Below the pieces are notes generated by a model, which saw only the letters and a program-made list of their open reading frames with translations, was not told the DNA's origin and searched no databases. Below are positions 8,074-16,581 of a DNA stretch of 64,000 nt, one piece after another. Within the stretch, counting starts at the first letter, position 1. Each line of letters begins with the position of its first letter. This DNA comes from Candidatus Poribacteria bacterium WGA-3G (GTDB lineage Bacteria > Poribacteria > WGA-4E > WGA-3G), in NCBI GenBank assembly GCA_000406005.1, contig ASZN01000011.1, positions 1 to 64,000 of the forward strand, given 5' to 3'. The position numbers were made by a program, and so were the translations under genes.

Positions 8074-8706
8074 TTAACCTTCAGGTGTTGTCCCGCCTTC
8101 AGGTGTTGTCCCGCTTTCAGGTGTCGTAGCCGGCTGGAGTGGCACGAATACACTGTCATTAGCGGCTTTTGCGTGGCAACCGTGGCAGCCATTCCCTGCA
8201 TCTTCAAGGTTAGACCCTCGGACCTGCATATACTCGGCATCTTCACTGGCACGGGCGTATTTGGCATACATCCACCCATTGTGACCGGCATACATCGGGT
8301 CATCGGATTTCATCATCATGGCGACTTTATCGACAAACATGTTTGTCTCATCCATAATTTCCTTGACAATCATGGTCCCAGCGGGGTACATTGTCCCTTC
8401 TTTGTTTGCTATGACACCGATATCGTTGATATAGACGGTGCGTGGTGTAAAAACATCGCTCCCTGGATTGTGGGCTGCCCCTGTGTCAGCGGGGCTCGTA
8501 GCATCAGCCACGGAGACGGTGGGTGCGGGTAGCGCGACGTGCATCCACGACATATACATTGTCGCGTCCATCATCGGCATCATGTCCATCGGCATCTCGT
8601 CAGGGGTATCCACCATTTCCAACATTTCTTGTCCGCGCTCACAGGATACAAAGGCGACACAACAGACGGCTAAAATAGCGGCCAAAGTTATCTGAAATCT
8701 AAGCAT
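8074..8706 (-). CDS. Cytochrome P460-like lipoprotein
   Basis: A 210-aa exported haem-protein candidate. Signal peptide MLRFQITLAAILAVCCVAF with lipobox VSC is followed by a Met-rich linker. A cytochrome P460-type domain then runs from about 85 to 185: GTMIVKEIMD, GHNGWMYAKY and the single CxxCH haem site GCHGCHAKAANDSVF. It ends in GTTPEG repeats. P460 cytochromes bind c-type haem cross-linked to Lys and act on hydroxylamine or NO. The role here is unknown, and no hydroxylamine genes are near. The last codons appear shifted: the neighbouring frame continues into VNGNGGGQ, matching the Gly/Asn tail of the sister lipoprotein, so the present stop may result from a small indel in the 18-bp repeats. 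Confidence 0.8.
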   Translation of the reverse strand: MLRFQITLAAILAVCCVAFVSCERGQEMLEMVDTPDEMPMDMMPMMDATMYMSWMHVALPAPTVSVADATSPADTGAAHNPGSDVFTPRTVYINDIGVIANKEGTMYPAGTMIVKEIMDETNMFVDKVAMMMKSDDPMYAGHNGWMYAKYARASEDAEYMQVRGSNLEDAGNGCHGCHAKAANDSVFVPLQPATTPESGTTPEGGTTPEG

Positions 8707-8891
8707 TGCAATGCTCCTTCTTCTTCATTAAAATAAAAAATTTAATTAGCAAAGGGTTGTAGGTTATGGAGCGACAACCGATTCGTTCATTACTCTTCCG
8801 GTTTATGTATACACAACCTATCTAAATGATACGATATTTTCTAATAATTTACAACAAAAAAAATTAAAAGTGATTAGAACTTACGCGTTCC

Positions 8892-8928
8892 GCTTTGTAG
8901 GCGGGGTTTGTAACCCCGTCTACAAAGC
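8892..8928. repeat. Long intergenic palindrome
   Basis: Arms GCTTTGTAG-CGGGGTT and AACCCCG-CTACAAAGC with one mismatch pair, around TGT. It shares its core and flank with 5350-5368. It lies between the P460 gene start region and the end of the TPR gene. Confidence 0.8.
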
Positions 8929-8931
8929 CTT

Positions 8932-9000
8932 TTCTGGTAAGATCGAGTTTTGCTCTCGATCTCATAAAATCTTCTGGTAGGATCGAGTTTTGCTCGCGAC
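8932..9000. repeat. Two 29-bp direct repeats with internal hairpin
   Basis: Copies at 8932-8960 and 8972-9000 (ttctggtaNgatcgagtttt...). Each contains the small inverted repeat GATCGAG/CTCNCGAT. They directly follow the palindrome at 8892 and precede the stop of the TPR gene. The 8707-9006 interval otherwise contains only AT-rich leader sequence for the P460 gene. Confidence 0.75.
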
Positions 9001-9006
9001 TCCTAA

Positions 9007-10665
9007 CTATTTATCGGTTTTCAAGATTTGTGAACGAATTTTTAGGATGTAAGGGTGCTTCGGTGCTTCGGCGAAAGCGGTTTCAATCTCACGTTGTGCA
9101 TCGGAGATGCGATTGAGACGATAGTAGACGAAGGCGAGCGTCGCACGGTGCACCGGACGTTTATCGCTCGCAACAGCAGCTTCAGCAAGGGACTGTGCCT
9201 CGGCAAGTTGTCTGTTTTCTGTTGCAAGTAGGGATGCTAACGCCTCTTTTGGGAATGGCACATTCGGCGCGAGTCGGATCGCCTGCCGGAAATCGGTCTC
9301 TGCCATATCAGACGCGCCCTGTTTCTGGTAGATTTTTCCACGCCATAAATATCCGGGTGCCCATCTCGGCTGGTGTTGTAGCCCGATTGTAAACGCCTGC
9401 TCAGCAGCTGCCAAGTCGCCTGATGTCTCGTGCAAGTTCGCAAGTTGCACGTATGCATCCATATAATCCGGTTCGTGTTTGATGAGTGTCAAATAGTGTG
9501 TTGCTGCGGTTTGTCGGTTACCGAGTTTGGTTTCTATCATGCCCAGATGCAAAAGTGCCTGACGTGAAGTCGGATCTATCGTTAGCACACGCTGATACAT
9601 CTGTTTAGCGGATACCAATTCGCCGAGTTGCATCTGAACATAGGCGTAGTCTTTCAACGCGGGCGCAAATGTTCCATCCGTTTCGAGTGCCTTTTTGAGA
9701 GGTTCCAAGGCGCGCTGCAGCTGCTGTTGCTCAATGTGCCAATGCGCTTGACGGAGGTAACGTTCGGCAAGCGTTCGGCGGTAACGCGCTTCGGCTGCTT
9801 CGGCTTTTTCAACGTTGCCTATATCGCGTAGGACATCCGCGAGTGATTTGTGGAATATCGGTTCGTGTGGTGTTTGTTGGACAGCATGTTCGTAAAAACG
9901 TCGGGCGGTATCGAGTTGCCCGCGCTGGATTGCTACCTCACCGCGTCCGAACGTCGCACTCGCAAGCGTCTCATCCTGCACAAGTGCCTCCCGAAATACG
10001 GCATCGGCTTCGTCGATACGGTTGAGTTTGAGCAGGACATGTCCGAGGTTGTTATAAGCAGCGGTTGTGTCTGGGTGTAGCTGCACGGCGACGATATAAT
10101 ACCTGCGTGCCTGTTCCAAGTTCTCGCGTTCAGTTTCGATCTGTCCTAAAGCGACATACCACGCCGCCGGTGTCTCCTCACCAGCACCTTTGACGGCTTT
10201 TTGGAACCACATATCGGCTTCATCAAGCTGCTTGTTACGGTGATACGCGGTCGCGAGTTTGGCTTGCACAACGGATTGCAGGCGAGCAATAGTAATATTG
10301 GTTTGTTGTTCGGTTGTGAGGCGTTCTAAGGCGCGTTGGAAGGCGGTAATCGCGGCGGGATAGTCTTTCAACTTTGCGGCGGCATCGCCTTCACCGATGT
10401 AAACAATCGGTAATTCAGGAGCCGCTTTGGCCAGTTCGCGATACAAACGGAGGGCTTCTCTCCACTGTTCGGTTTGAAACGCACGCTGCGCGTCTTTCAA
10501 TCGCTTCTGAAACGTTTCTGGATAGCCCGTCATATCCGCTGAAAAAACGTTCACTGACACCGATACAACGAACAAAAATAGAGATACGCCAACGACAAGG
10601 AAGCGAAATCCCGTGCTTCGCGAGTGTCGATTTCCGCGCCAGTTCAAGTCTTGATACCCCAGCAT
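9007..10665 (-). CDS. Exported tetratricopeptide-repeat protein
   Basis: A 552-aa protein of consecutive TPR units from about residue 50 to the C-terminus (for example AAYNNLGHVLLKLNRIDEAD and QALLHLGMIETKLGNRQTAA). An N-terminal hydrophobic segment, FLVVGVSLFLFVVSVSVNVF, followed by SAD suggests secretion to the periplasm. TPR superhelices scaffold protein complexes. The start lies three bases after the stop of the SurA-like gene with a GAGGCAAGG site, so the two are translationally coupled. That points to a role in outer-membrane protein folding or envelope assembly, but no partner is proven. Confidence 0.85.
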   Translation of the reverse strand: MLGYQDLNWRGNRHSRSTGFRFLVVGVSLFLFVVSVSVNVFSADMTGYPETFQKRLKDAQRAFQTEQWREALRLYRELAKAAPELPIVYIGEGDAAAKLKDYPAAITAFQRALERLTTEQQTNITIARLQSVVQAKLATAYHRNKQLDEADMWFQKAVKGAGEETPAAWYVALGQIETERENLEQARRYYIVAVQLHPDTTAAYNNLGHVLLKLNRIDEADAVFREALVQDETLASATFGRGEVAIQRGQLDTARRFYEHAVQQTPHEPIFHKSLADVLRDIGNVEKAEAAEARYRRTLAERYLRQAHWHIEQQQLQRALEPLKKALETDGTFAPALKDYAYVQMQLGELVSAKQMYQRVLTIDPTSRQALLHLGMIETKLGNRQTAATHYLTLIKHEPDYMDAYVQLANLHETSGDLAAAEQAFTIGLQHQPRWAPGYLWRGKIYQKQGASDMAETDFRQAIRLAPNVPFPKEALASLLATENRQLAEAQSLAEAAVASDKRPVHRATLAFVYYRLNRISDAQREIETAFAEAPKHPYILKIRSQILKTDK

Positions 10666-10668
10666 GTG

Positions 10669-11643
10669 TTACCTTGCCTCGTTCCCCGCTTGCGTGAGTT
10701 CATCGTCCAAGATATGCCACGTCCCTTCTTCTTTCTGTCTATTTAACCACACATCAAATTCCTTTTCCGCTTGCGCTTGTCGAATCTGTTCTGTAATCTC
10801 CTCTCGGACTTCCGCATATTCTTTCTGCTGCGCCGGTTCAGTCCGAATGCGTTCAACAATTCGGTATCCCTCCGCAACAACGATTGGCTCACTTCGCTCA
10901 GAATCTTTTAGTGCGGTTACAAGTGTCCCTAAAGGTGTATCTGTTTCAATTGTCAGCACCTCGAACGCAAGGGACAGCTGCGTCTTGTATGCATTACGCG
11001 CTGCTTCAAATGTTTCGCCTTTCTGTAAACCGGAGCTGAGTTTCTGGACCCGGTTCGCCACGTCCTGCTTTTCGATTTCTGATATATCCTCTGGAACAAC
11101 TATAAGCAGCGCGTTGAAGGTGACTGTCGATGGCACCACGAATTTTGACTTATTCGTATTATAGTATGATTTGGCTAACCTTTCGACCTCCGCACTGCTG
11201 ATAGCGTTGAAAAAGTTACGCCGGAAGTATTCGTCATAAATGAGCTGCTCATAGACCCACACACGCAAGGTTTCAATTTCTAACGGGTACTGCTGTAAAG
11301 CATTTTGAAAATCTGTGTTGGAAGCGAATCGTGTGCGGATCTCTGTGATCTTTCCTGCAATCCGATCGTCGCGCTCAGCGATAACAACGCCAATTCGTTC
11401 CGATTCCTGCAAGACAAATTTACGGTTGATAATGGTTTCAAGGACGGCACGTTTCTCAGTAAGGGGCAAAGGTTCAGCAGCAGCAGGTTTACCTACGATA
11501 GCGGTGATTCGGAACTCATTTTCGAGTTCGCTGTGTGTGATAGCCTCCGTGTTGACAACCGCGACGATAGAATCAATAAGTACCTGCGCGGAGGCGTTAG
11601 CACCGATATAGAGTAAGAACAAAAAGAGTATAGCGCAGCGCAT
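10669..11643 (-). CDS. SurA-like periplasmic chaperone/peptidyl-prolyl isomerase
   Basis: A 324-aa protein with signal peptide MRCAILFLFLLYIGANASA. A SurA_N-type chaperone domain contains the typical motif IVAVVNTEAITHSELE, and a parvulin-like region extends from about residue 165 to 270 (FNALLIVVPEDISEIEKQ to EGYRIVERIRTEPA). A C-terminal helix follows, as in SurA. SurA assists outer-membrane beta-barrel proteins through the periplasm. The parvulin domain is divergent, so isomerase activity is uncertain. The gene begins three bases after the stop of the rhamnonate-dehydratase-like gene and is followed by the TPR gene. Confidence 0.8.
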   Translation of the reverse strand: MRCAILFLFLLYIGANASAQVLIDSIVAVVNTEAITHSELENEFRITAIVGKPAAAEPLPLTEKRAVLETIINRKFVLQESERIGVVIAERDDRIAGKITEIRTRFASNTDFQNALQQYPLEIETLRVWVYEQLIYDEYFRRNFFNAISSAEVERLAKSYYNTNKSKFVVPSTVTFNALLIVVPEDISEIEKQDVANRVQKLSSGLQKGETFEAARNAYKTQLSLAFEVLTIETDTPLGTLVTALKDSERSEPIVVAEGYRIVERIRTEPAQQKEYAEVREEITEQIRQAQAEKEFDVWLNRQKEEGTWHILDDELTQAGNEAR

Positions 11644-11644
11644 A

Positions 11645-12814
11645 TTATCTCGGATTTCTCGGTGTCAGCCATTCCTCTTCAATATGTAGGCCGAGTCCGG
11701 GGCCGTCGTTTGGGGAAATATAACTCTCTTTCGGAAGCGATTCGCCTTCAAACAATTTCGTCTCCGCGAGTGGTACACCGGGTGCGGTGCCGAGGTAGTA
11801 TTCTACCCAAGGCGTATTCGGCATAGCGGCAGACAGATGGAGTCCAGATTGACGGAGACCACCGCCGTGGAAGATAACCGTAAGTCCTGCAGCATCTGCG
11901 AGATGGCAAATCTTGACGCATTCGGTGATACCACCGACCCAGAAAGTGTCCGGCTGTAAGATGTCCAAGCAGCGTCTCTCAATGATCTGCTGAAACGGGA
12001 AGCGGGTGTAGTGGTGCTCGCCGCTCGCGAGACTCACCCAATCGACAGCCTCTCTGACTTTCACCAAACCGTCAATATCTTCTGGAATAAGGAACTCCTC
12101 AATCCATTTGAGGCGATACGGACGAAGCCGCTGCGCCAAGCGGATGGTGTAATCGACATCGAAAGCCATGTAGCAGTCGAGCATAATTTCAACGTCATCG
12201 CCGACCCTCTCTCTGGTTTTCGCCACCAGTTTTTCGTTCTCTTTCAATCCCGATTCGCCGTCCACGGGTCCATAAGGACACGCCAACTTCACCGCCTTGA
12301 ACCCGAGTTCTAATTGCCAATCGGTATCGTTACCGGTGGCATAAGCAAAGAGTTTATCGCGCACGGGACCACCGAGCAGTTCATAGACGGGTTGATCCTT
12401 AATCTTGCCGTTGAGGTCCCACAGGGCGATGTCGATTCCGCTCATCGCGCAACTCGTCAAACCTTGCGAACCGTAAGGTTTAGACATACGGAACATCATA
12501 TCCGAAATCTTCTCAACGGCGAAACAGTTTTCACCGATGAGCATCGGCGCGAAGTGTTCATCAATGATTGCAGCGACTGGCGTACCGAACGATGTCTCAC
12601 CGATCCCCCATGTCCCATCTTCAGCGGTGACTTTGACATAAACCTGATCCCATTTCGGCATCCAGCTCGAACGGTGGCGTTTGTATTCTGGGTAGCGCGA
12701 CATCGGATTTGCAACTTCAGCATGAACGTTCCACGGTTCGCGGCGCGGTTCCGTGCGTTTGATGTCCCGCGGCGGCACGTTGATTCGGACTGTCTGTATA
12801 TCTTTAATTCTCAT
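11645..12814 (-). CDS. Enolase-superfamily dehydratase, L-rhamnonate dehydratase-like
   Basis: A 389-aa member of the mandelate racemase/enolase superfamily. Mg ligands are D213 (MLDCYMAFD), E239 (WIEEF) and E266 (ASGEHHYTRF), and a catalytic His is at 316 (IFHGGGLRQSG). YATGNDTD, LACPYGPVDGE and DILQPDTFWVGGITE line up with RhmD, and offsets between active-site residues match those of known RhmD. The likely reaction is dehydration of a six-carbon acid sugar such as L-rhamnonate to the 2-keto-3-deoxy acid. It overlaps functionally with the FAH and Gfo/Idh genes elsewhere in the window but is unexpectedly coupled to envelope genes. Confidence 0.83.
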   Translation of the reverse strand: MRIKDIQTVRINVPPRDIKRTEPRREPWNVHAEVANPMSRYPEYKRHRSSWMPKWDQVYVKVTAEDGTWGIGETSFGTPVAAIIDEHFAPMLIGENCFAVEKISDMMFRMSKPYGSQGLTSCAMSGIDIALWDLNGKIKDQPVYELLGGPVRDKLFAYATGNDTDWQLELGFKAVKLACPYGPVDGESGLKENEKLVAKTRERVGDDVEIMLDCYMAFDVDYTIRLAQRLRPYRLKWIEEFLIPEDIDGLVKVREAVDWVSLASGEHHYTRFPFQQIIERRCLDILQPDTFWVGGITECVKICHLADAAGLTVIFHGGGLRQSGLHLSAAMPNTPWVEYYLGTAPGVPLAETKLFEGESLPKESYISPNDGPGLGLHIEEEWLTPRNPR

Positions 12815-12884
12815 GCACTCACTCCGTTTAGGGTTTATGGCATAATATCATAATGCTGTCTTTAATTCAAGGAATTTGAACTAT

Positions 12885-13176
12885 TTATTCCATTAACGCA
12901 ATCGCACCGCAACCGATGCGGGCACCGCCACCCGCTTTAACCTGCACCTCTTTAAGCACCGCGATGATCCATTCACCGAACACTGTATGGTCACCTTAGA
13001 AATAGCCTAATCCCATCTTTTTCAGAGATAACGGCAACAGCGATTTTTTCGTCAAGTACTTCCGTGGCAACAGTCTGCGTCGGTATTCTTTCACAACCGC
13101 TCGTGAGGCATGCAGTGATAATGAAGGTTATTAATGCTATGTACGTGTTGTACCTAACAAACATAAATAGATACAT
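12885..13176 (-). pseudogene. Decayed lipoprotein gene, possibly Cu/Zn superoxide dismutase
   Basis: An ORF from 13176 to a TGA at 12991 encodes 61 aa: a lipoprotein signal peptide (FIITACLTSGC), then IAVAVISEKDGI and an abrupt end. Just downstream, between in-frame stops at 12996-12998 and 12885-12887, lies an unstarted 36-codon stretch ending AGGGARIGCGAIALME. The two ends resemble the N- and C-termini of secreted Cu/Zn SOD (AVAVL... and GNAGARIACGVI), with the metal-binding middle missing. I infer a gene that lost its centre. If this is wrong, 12991-13176 is a short lipoprotein of unknown function. Confidence 0.35.
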
Positions 13177-13209
13177 TTGCTCCTTTCAGTTTCGGACTGT
13201 GATTCTCGT

Positions 13210-14373
13210 TTACCATAATCCAAAAGCATACTGCCAACCGGCAACGATTGTCCATCCTAATGCCATCTGCGGTCCGTCAAGATTCTGATAGACCGGCATC
13301 TGAAATTCGACAGCGAGCCGTTGCCCTGCCAGAATCCCGGCGGCTCTATCCGGTACGATGAAATTCAGACCCGCGGCTAAGTTCGCGCGTGTTCCGGCTT
13401 GAAGATTTGGATCCATCATCGGAGACATGTAGACGGTCTGTGTTGGTGCAGCCGGTGCAGCGTGGCTATCGTGATCGTCTGCGGCATGGTCGTGTTCATC
13501 TTCCGTGTGTTCGGCAGACGTGGTGATGTTCCCCCAATTTTGAATCGAACCGCGAACAGAGATGCTGAGCCAGTCGTTGAGTTTACGCGCACTCCAAAGC
13601 GTCGAACCGACAGTGGGTGCCAATCTGTAATATCGACTATTTTCATTCAGCGGGATTGCGGCGCGTGCTTGTGCGCCATAGGACCAAGACCCATTCGTTC
13701 CCGCAAAGGTTACTGCCGGTCTCAACGCAAACGAGCCAGAACCCAATTGCATCGGATACGGTAGAACGATTAGTTCATCACTGCCGTGTGTGCCTTCAAC
13801 ATCAATTGCACCTGTCGGTATAGAGACACCGGCATTAAGGATGAGATCAACATTTGACGCGTTGAGCAGTCGAATAAGCGCGGAAAGTCTGAGATCGCCG
13901 AGTCCGGCACTCTCCATTTCTTGATGTCCTACGGGATGGTCATGGTCCCCAGTGGCGTGTGTATGCGCGCCTTCCATCTCCACGAAGTTGCTTCGATAAC
14001 TTGTCATCGCCATAAGCGTAACGCTGTCATGCGGTGCGAACATTGCACCGAACATGTGCATCTGCATCTGCATAGTTGTCGGCACCATCTGATAATGGAG
14101 GAGTGCATCTTCGGTTGAGACAGTGTCGGTCCCGTCCAAGAGTCCGTCCATCGCCATTCCCATGAATCGGTACGAGAACATCAGTTCCCCTGCACCGTGT
14201 GCATGGTCCCCCATAACACCGAGTGGTGCATGGCTATCGGGTCGAGTCGATGTTGTTTGGTCAGTGGATTTTTCTTCTGAAGATGTGTGGTTTCCATTCG
14301 CAAATACGCCTACGGTGCTCCCACAGAAAAAGAGAACGAGAAAAGCAAGCCCCGCCTTCTTTCCTATTTTCAT
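13210..14373 (-). CDS. His/Met-rich outer-membrane beta-barrel protein
   Basis: A 387-aa protein. The ATG at 14373 is chosen because AAGGGG lies seven bases upstream; a longer frame uses a TTG at 14406. The signal peptide is KKAGLAFLVLFFCGSTVGVFA. The mature protein alternates amphipathic strands and ends in an aromatic residue (WQYAFGLW), as outer-membrane barrels do. Loops are rich in His, Asp and Met (HTHATGDHDHPVGH; EDEHDHAADDHDSHAA; MQMQMHMFGAMF), suggesting exposure to or handling of a metal such as copper. It resembles the uncharacterised transporter-type (MetA-like) barrels. The decayed SOD-like gene downstream would fit a metal theme but is uncertain. Confidence 0.7.
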   Translation of the reverse strand: MKIGKKAGLAFLVLFFCGSTVGVFANGNHTSSEEKSTDQTTSTRPDSHAPLGVMGDHAHGAGELMFSYRFMGMAMDGLLDGTDTVSTEDALLHYQMVPTTMQMQMHMFGAMFAPHDSVTLMAMTSYRSNFVEMEGAHTHATGDHDHPVGHQEMESAGLGDLRLSALIRLLNASNVDLILNAGVSIPTGAIDVEGTHGSDELIVLPYPMQLGSGSFALRPAVTFAGTNGSWSYGAQARAAIPLNENSRYYRLAPTVGSTLWSARKLNDWLSISVRGSIQNWGNITTSAEHTEDEHDHAADDHDSHAAPAAPTQTVYMSPMMDPNLQAGTRANLAAGLNFIVPDRAAGILAGQRLAVEFQMPVYQNLDGPQMALGWTIVAGWQYAFGLW

Positions 14374-14721
14374 AAATTTCCCCTTCTTGTTTTTTGAAAC
14401 GCTCAATCATAGTGTCCAATTTATAGTAAATCCAGTAATTACTTATACACTCATATTGTTGTGTGAACGTGAAGTTCGTTCTCACGGAGGCACAGGCTAA
14501 CGGTCTCCTATGCTACAAGTGTAAATATATTTTCGGATTCTACTATAATAAATATGTAGAATATTATATCACATCTTGAAGCAAAAAACACACAGACAGT
14601 GCATAGCGTCCATTGTCAGAATCAAAATTTGGGAGGACTGGATAGCGATTGATTCGTACTTGACATCTCGACGTATATTGATACAATTAAAGCATCATTA
14701 CGAAAAAGATGGAGGAAATAG
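14374..14721. other. Divergent intergenic region
   Basis: This stretch separates the minus-strand barrel gene and the plus-strand decarboxylase-family gene. It holds the leader of the barrel gene on the minus strand and the promoter at 14660-14687 on the plus strand. It is AT-rich. No further gene, RNA motif or repeat is recognised. Confidence 0.5.
14660..14687 (+). promoter_or_regulatory. Sigma-70-type promoter for the acetoacetate-decarboxylase-family gene
   Basis: TTGACA at 14660-14665 and TACAAT at 14682-14687 with a 16-base spacer, 34 bases before the ATG at 14722. A GGAGG site at about 14710-14714 gives a short leader. Confidence 0.7.
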
Positions 14722-15570
14722 ATGGGATACAAGTTTGACCCGAAGGCAATGTACCGAATGCCGACACACTTTGGACCGAGAACAGGACCGAGATACGGAC
14801 CCGATGGCAGAAAATTTGCGTGTAAAGATAATCCGAAATCGACATCAATTACAGTAAGTTTCCTGACAAATAGCGAGCAATTGGAGGCTTTTCTACCGCC
14901 AGGTTTCTCGCTTAACGGTGAACCGGTCGTATCCGTGTCGGGAGGCTATATGAAAGAAATTGAATGGTTGGCAGGACGCGGCTATAATACGCTTGGGGTG
15001 AGTTTCCCGGCGGTTTTCAACGGTGAAGTAGACCGCGCGACAGGATCGTTCTTGACGGTACTCTGGGAAAATTTGACGGATCCGATTCTGACAGGACGCG
15101 AGGAATTGGGGTTCTCCAAAATCTATTGCGAATTGCCGGAACCGTTAACTTTCAACGGTGAAACACACTGCACCGCCAGCTGGCTCGGCTTTAAGTTTAT
15201 GGACATGCACGTGAAAGCGACGGAGCAGGTATCGGTACAACCACCGTCCGCTCCGCAAAAACAACCGAATGGTGAGCAACGGCTTACCGGCACACTCCAC
15301 TATAAATATATGCCGAGAACCGGTGAATGGGGTGTCGCCGATGTCGCTTATGCTGTGCTAACGCCTGCCAGTTCGCCGAATCGAGTCGTGAAAGAGCACT
15401 GGCGCGGTGAAGGCACGGTGCAATTTCACAAAGCCCGTTGGGAAGACCTACCGACACAGTACAATATCGTCAACGCATTCCATGAACTGGAAATCAAGGA
15501 GTGGCGTGGCGCATCTATCGTGAAAACCGTCGGTGGGAAAGATTTAAGCGATCAGCGGATTCTACGTTAG
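14722..15570 (+). CDS. Acetoacetate decarboxylase family protein
   Basis: A 282-aa protein of the ADC family (PF06314). The hallmark GREELGFSK at 125-133 carries the Schiff-base lysine K133, and the preceding FLTVLWENLTDPILT strand is also typical. Members decarboxylate acetoacetate or, in divergent branches, carry out aldol or dehydratase chemistry on keto acids. The lysine is kept, but the usual second lysine after it is not, so the substrate may differ. GGAGG lies about seven bases before the ATG. The gene is convergent with the SDR gene, and the stop codons overlap by four bases. Confidence 0.8.
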   Translation: MGYKFDPKAMYRMPTHFGPRTGPRYGPDGRKFACKDNPKSTSITVSFLTNSEQLEAFLPPGFSLNGEPVVSVSGGYMKEIEWLAGRGYNTLGVSFPAVFNGEVDRATGSFLTVLWENLTDPILTGREELGFSKIYCELPEPLTFNGETHCTASWLGFKFMDMHVKATEQVSVQPPSAPQKQPNGEQRLTGTLHYKYMPRTGEWGVADVAYAVLTPASSPNRVVKEHWRGEGTVQFHKARWEDLPTQYNIVNAFHELEIKEWRGASIVKTVGGKDLSDQRILR

Positions 15571-16403
15571 TACATCATCGAACCGCCTGAGACGGTGATA
15601 GAGAGTCCTGTTAAATATACGGCTTCGTCTGAAGCGAGAAATGCCGCCATTTTTGCTACGTCTGTCCCTTCAGCAAGCCGTCCTAATGGTACTGCTGCCA
15701 CGTTGCGGCGTGCGAATTCTGCGCGTCGTTCGTCAGCAGGAAGATCCTCTGGCATCAAGGCAGATGCGAGATGCCCGACGCGTTCTGTATCGACAAGGCT
15801 CGGACAGATAGCGTTCACATTAACGTGATAAGGTGCAAGTTCGTGTGCAAGCGACTGCGTGAGACCGATGACAGCGAATTTCGAGGCACTGTACGCCGCG
15901 TAGCGCGCGGATCCCTGTTTACCTGTTACAGAAGACATATTGATGATTTTGCCCCCGGTTCCCTGCGCGATTAAATGACGCGCCACCGCTTGTGAACAGA
16001 GGAACACGCCTTTCACATTGACGCGTTGTACTCTGTCCCAATCTTCTTCAGCCAGATTTACGACAGGCACGCGATCTTTACCGGCGATGGTTCCGGCATT
16101 GTTGACGAGAATGTCAATTTTCCCGAAATGCGCGACGGTCTTGTCAACCATCTCGCCGACCTGTTTAGCATCCGAAACATCAGCAACGACGCTGATGGCG
16201 CGTCGTCCCATCGCTTTGATTTCACGGACGACATCGGGTAAGCCTTGCCACTCTGTCTGATCCGCAGCGTACGGATGCTCCGTAATATCATTAACAGCAA
16301 CATCGGCACCTTCCTTCGCCAAGCGTGTCGCAATCGCACGCCCGATGCCGTTTTTTCCGCCTGCCCCTGTCACTAAAGCGACTTTTCCAGTTAAGTTGTA
16401 CAT
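15567..16403 (-). CDS. Short-chain dehydrogenase/reductase (SDR)
   Basis: A 278-aa classical SDR. The NAD(P)-binding glycine motif is in VTGAGGKNGIGRAIA, NNAG appears near residue 101, and the catalytic Ser-Tyr-Lys comprises SSVTG and YAAYSASK. PG-like and C-terminal GLSITVSGG elements are typical. It probably oxidises or reduces a sugar, polyol or 3-oxoacyl compound; nothing local fixes the substrate. Its stop codon overlaps the stop of the opposing decarboxylase-family gene. Confidence 0.88.
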   Translation of the reverse strand: MYNLTGKVALVTGAGGKNGIGRAIATRLAKEGADVAVNDITEHPYAADQTEWQGLPDVVREIKAMGRRAISVVADVSDAKQVGEMVDKTVAHFGKIDILVNNAGTIAGKDRVPVVNLAEEDWDRVQRVNVKGVFLCSQAVARHLIAQGTGGKIINMSSVTGKQGSARYAAYSASKFAVIGLTQSLAHELAPYHVNVNAICPSLVDTERVGHLASALMPEDLPADERRAEFARRNVAAVPLGRLAEGTDVAKMAAFLASDEAVYLTGLSITVSGGSMMY

Positions 16404-16501
16404 GGATGTATGACTCCTATGGATTGAATGGTGCAGAGTATAGCAGATTTTGGGGAAAATGTCAAATTGGCGAGTCAGGAACCTGAGACAGCCAAAAACC
16501 T

Positions 16502-16530
16502 TTGATTTTTCGCGGAATCTATGATATACT
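16502..16530 (+). promoter_or_regulatory. Promoter of the antitoxin/restriction gene unit
   Basis: TTGATT at 16502-16507 and TATACT at 16525-16530, 17 bases apart, 51 bases before the ATG of the Phd-like gene. Phd-type antitoxins normally bind their own promoter, so this is the likely autoregulated site. Confidence 0.65.
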
Positions 16531-16581
16531 TTGTAATATACTTCCCGCCTTGTACACTAACAACACTAATCGGAGAGAACA

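Noticed and set aside
12314..12853. A 179-codon plus-strand frame opposite the dehydratase
   Set aside because: It is antisense to an enolase-superfamily gene with all active-site residues.
14576..14857. A 93-codon frame overlapping the start of the decarboxylase-family gene
   Set aside because: It has no ribosome site and overlaps the promoter and the start of the real gene in another frame.
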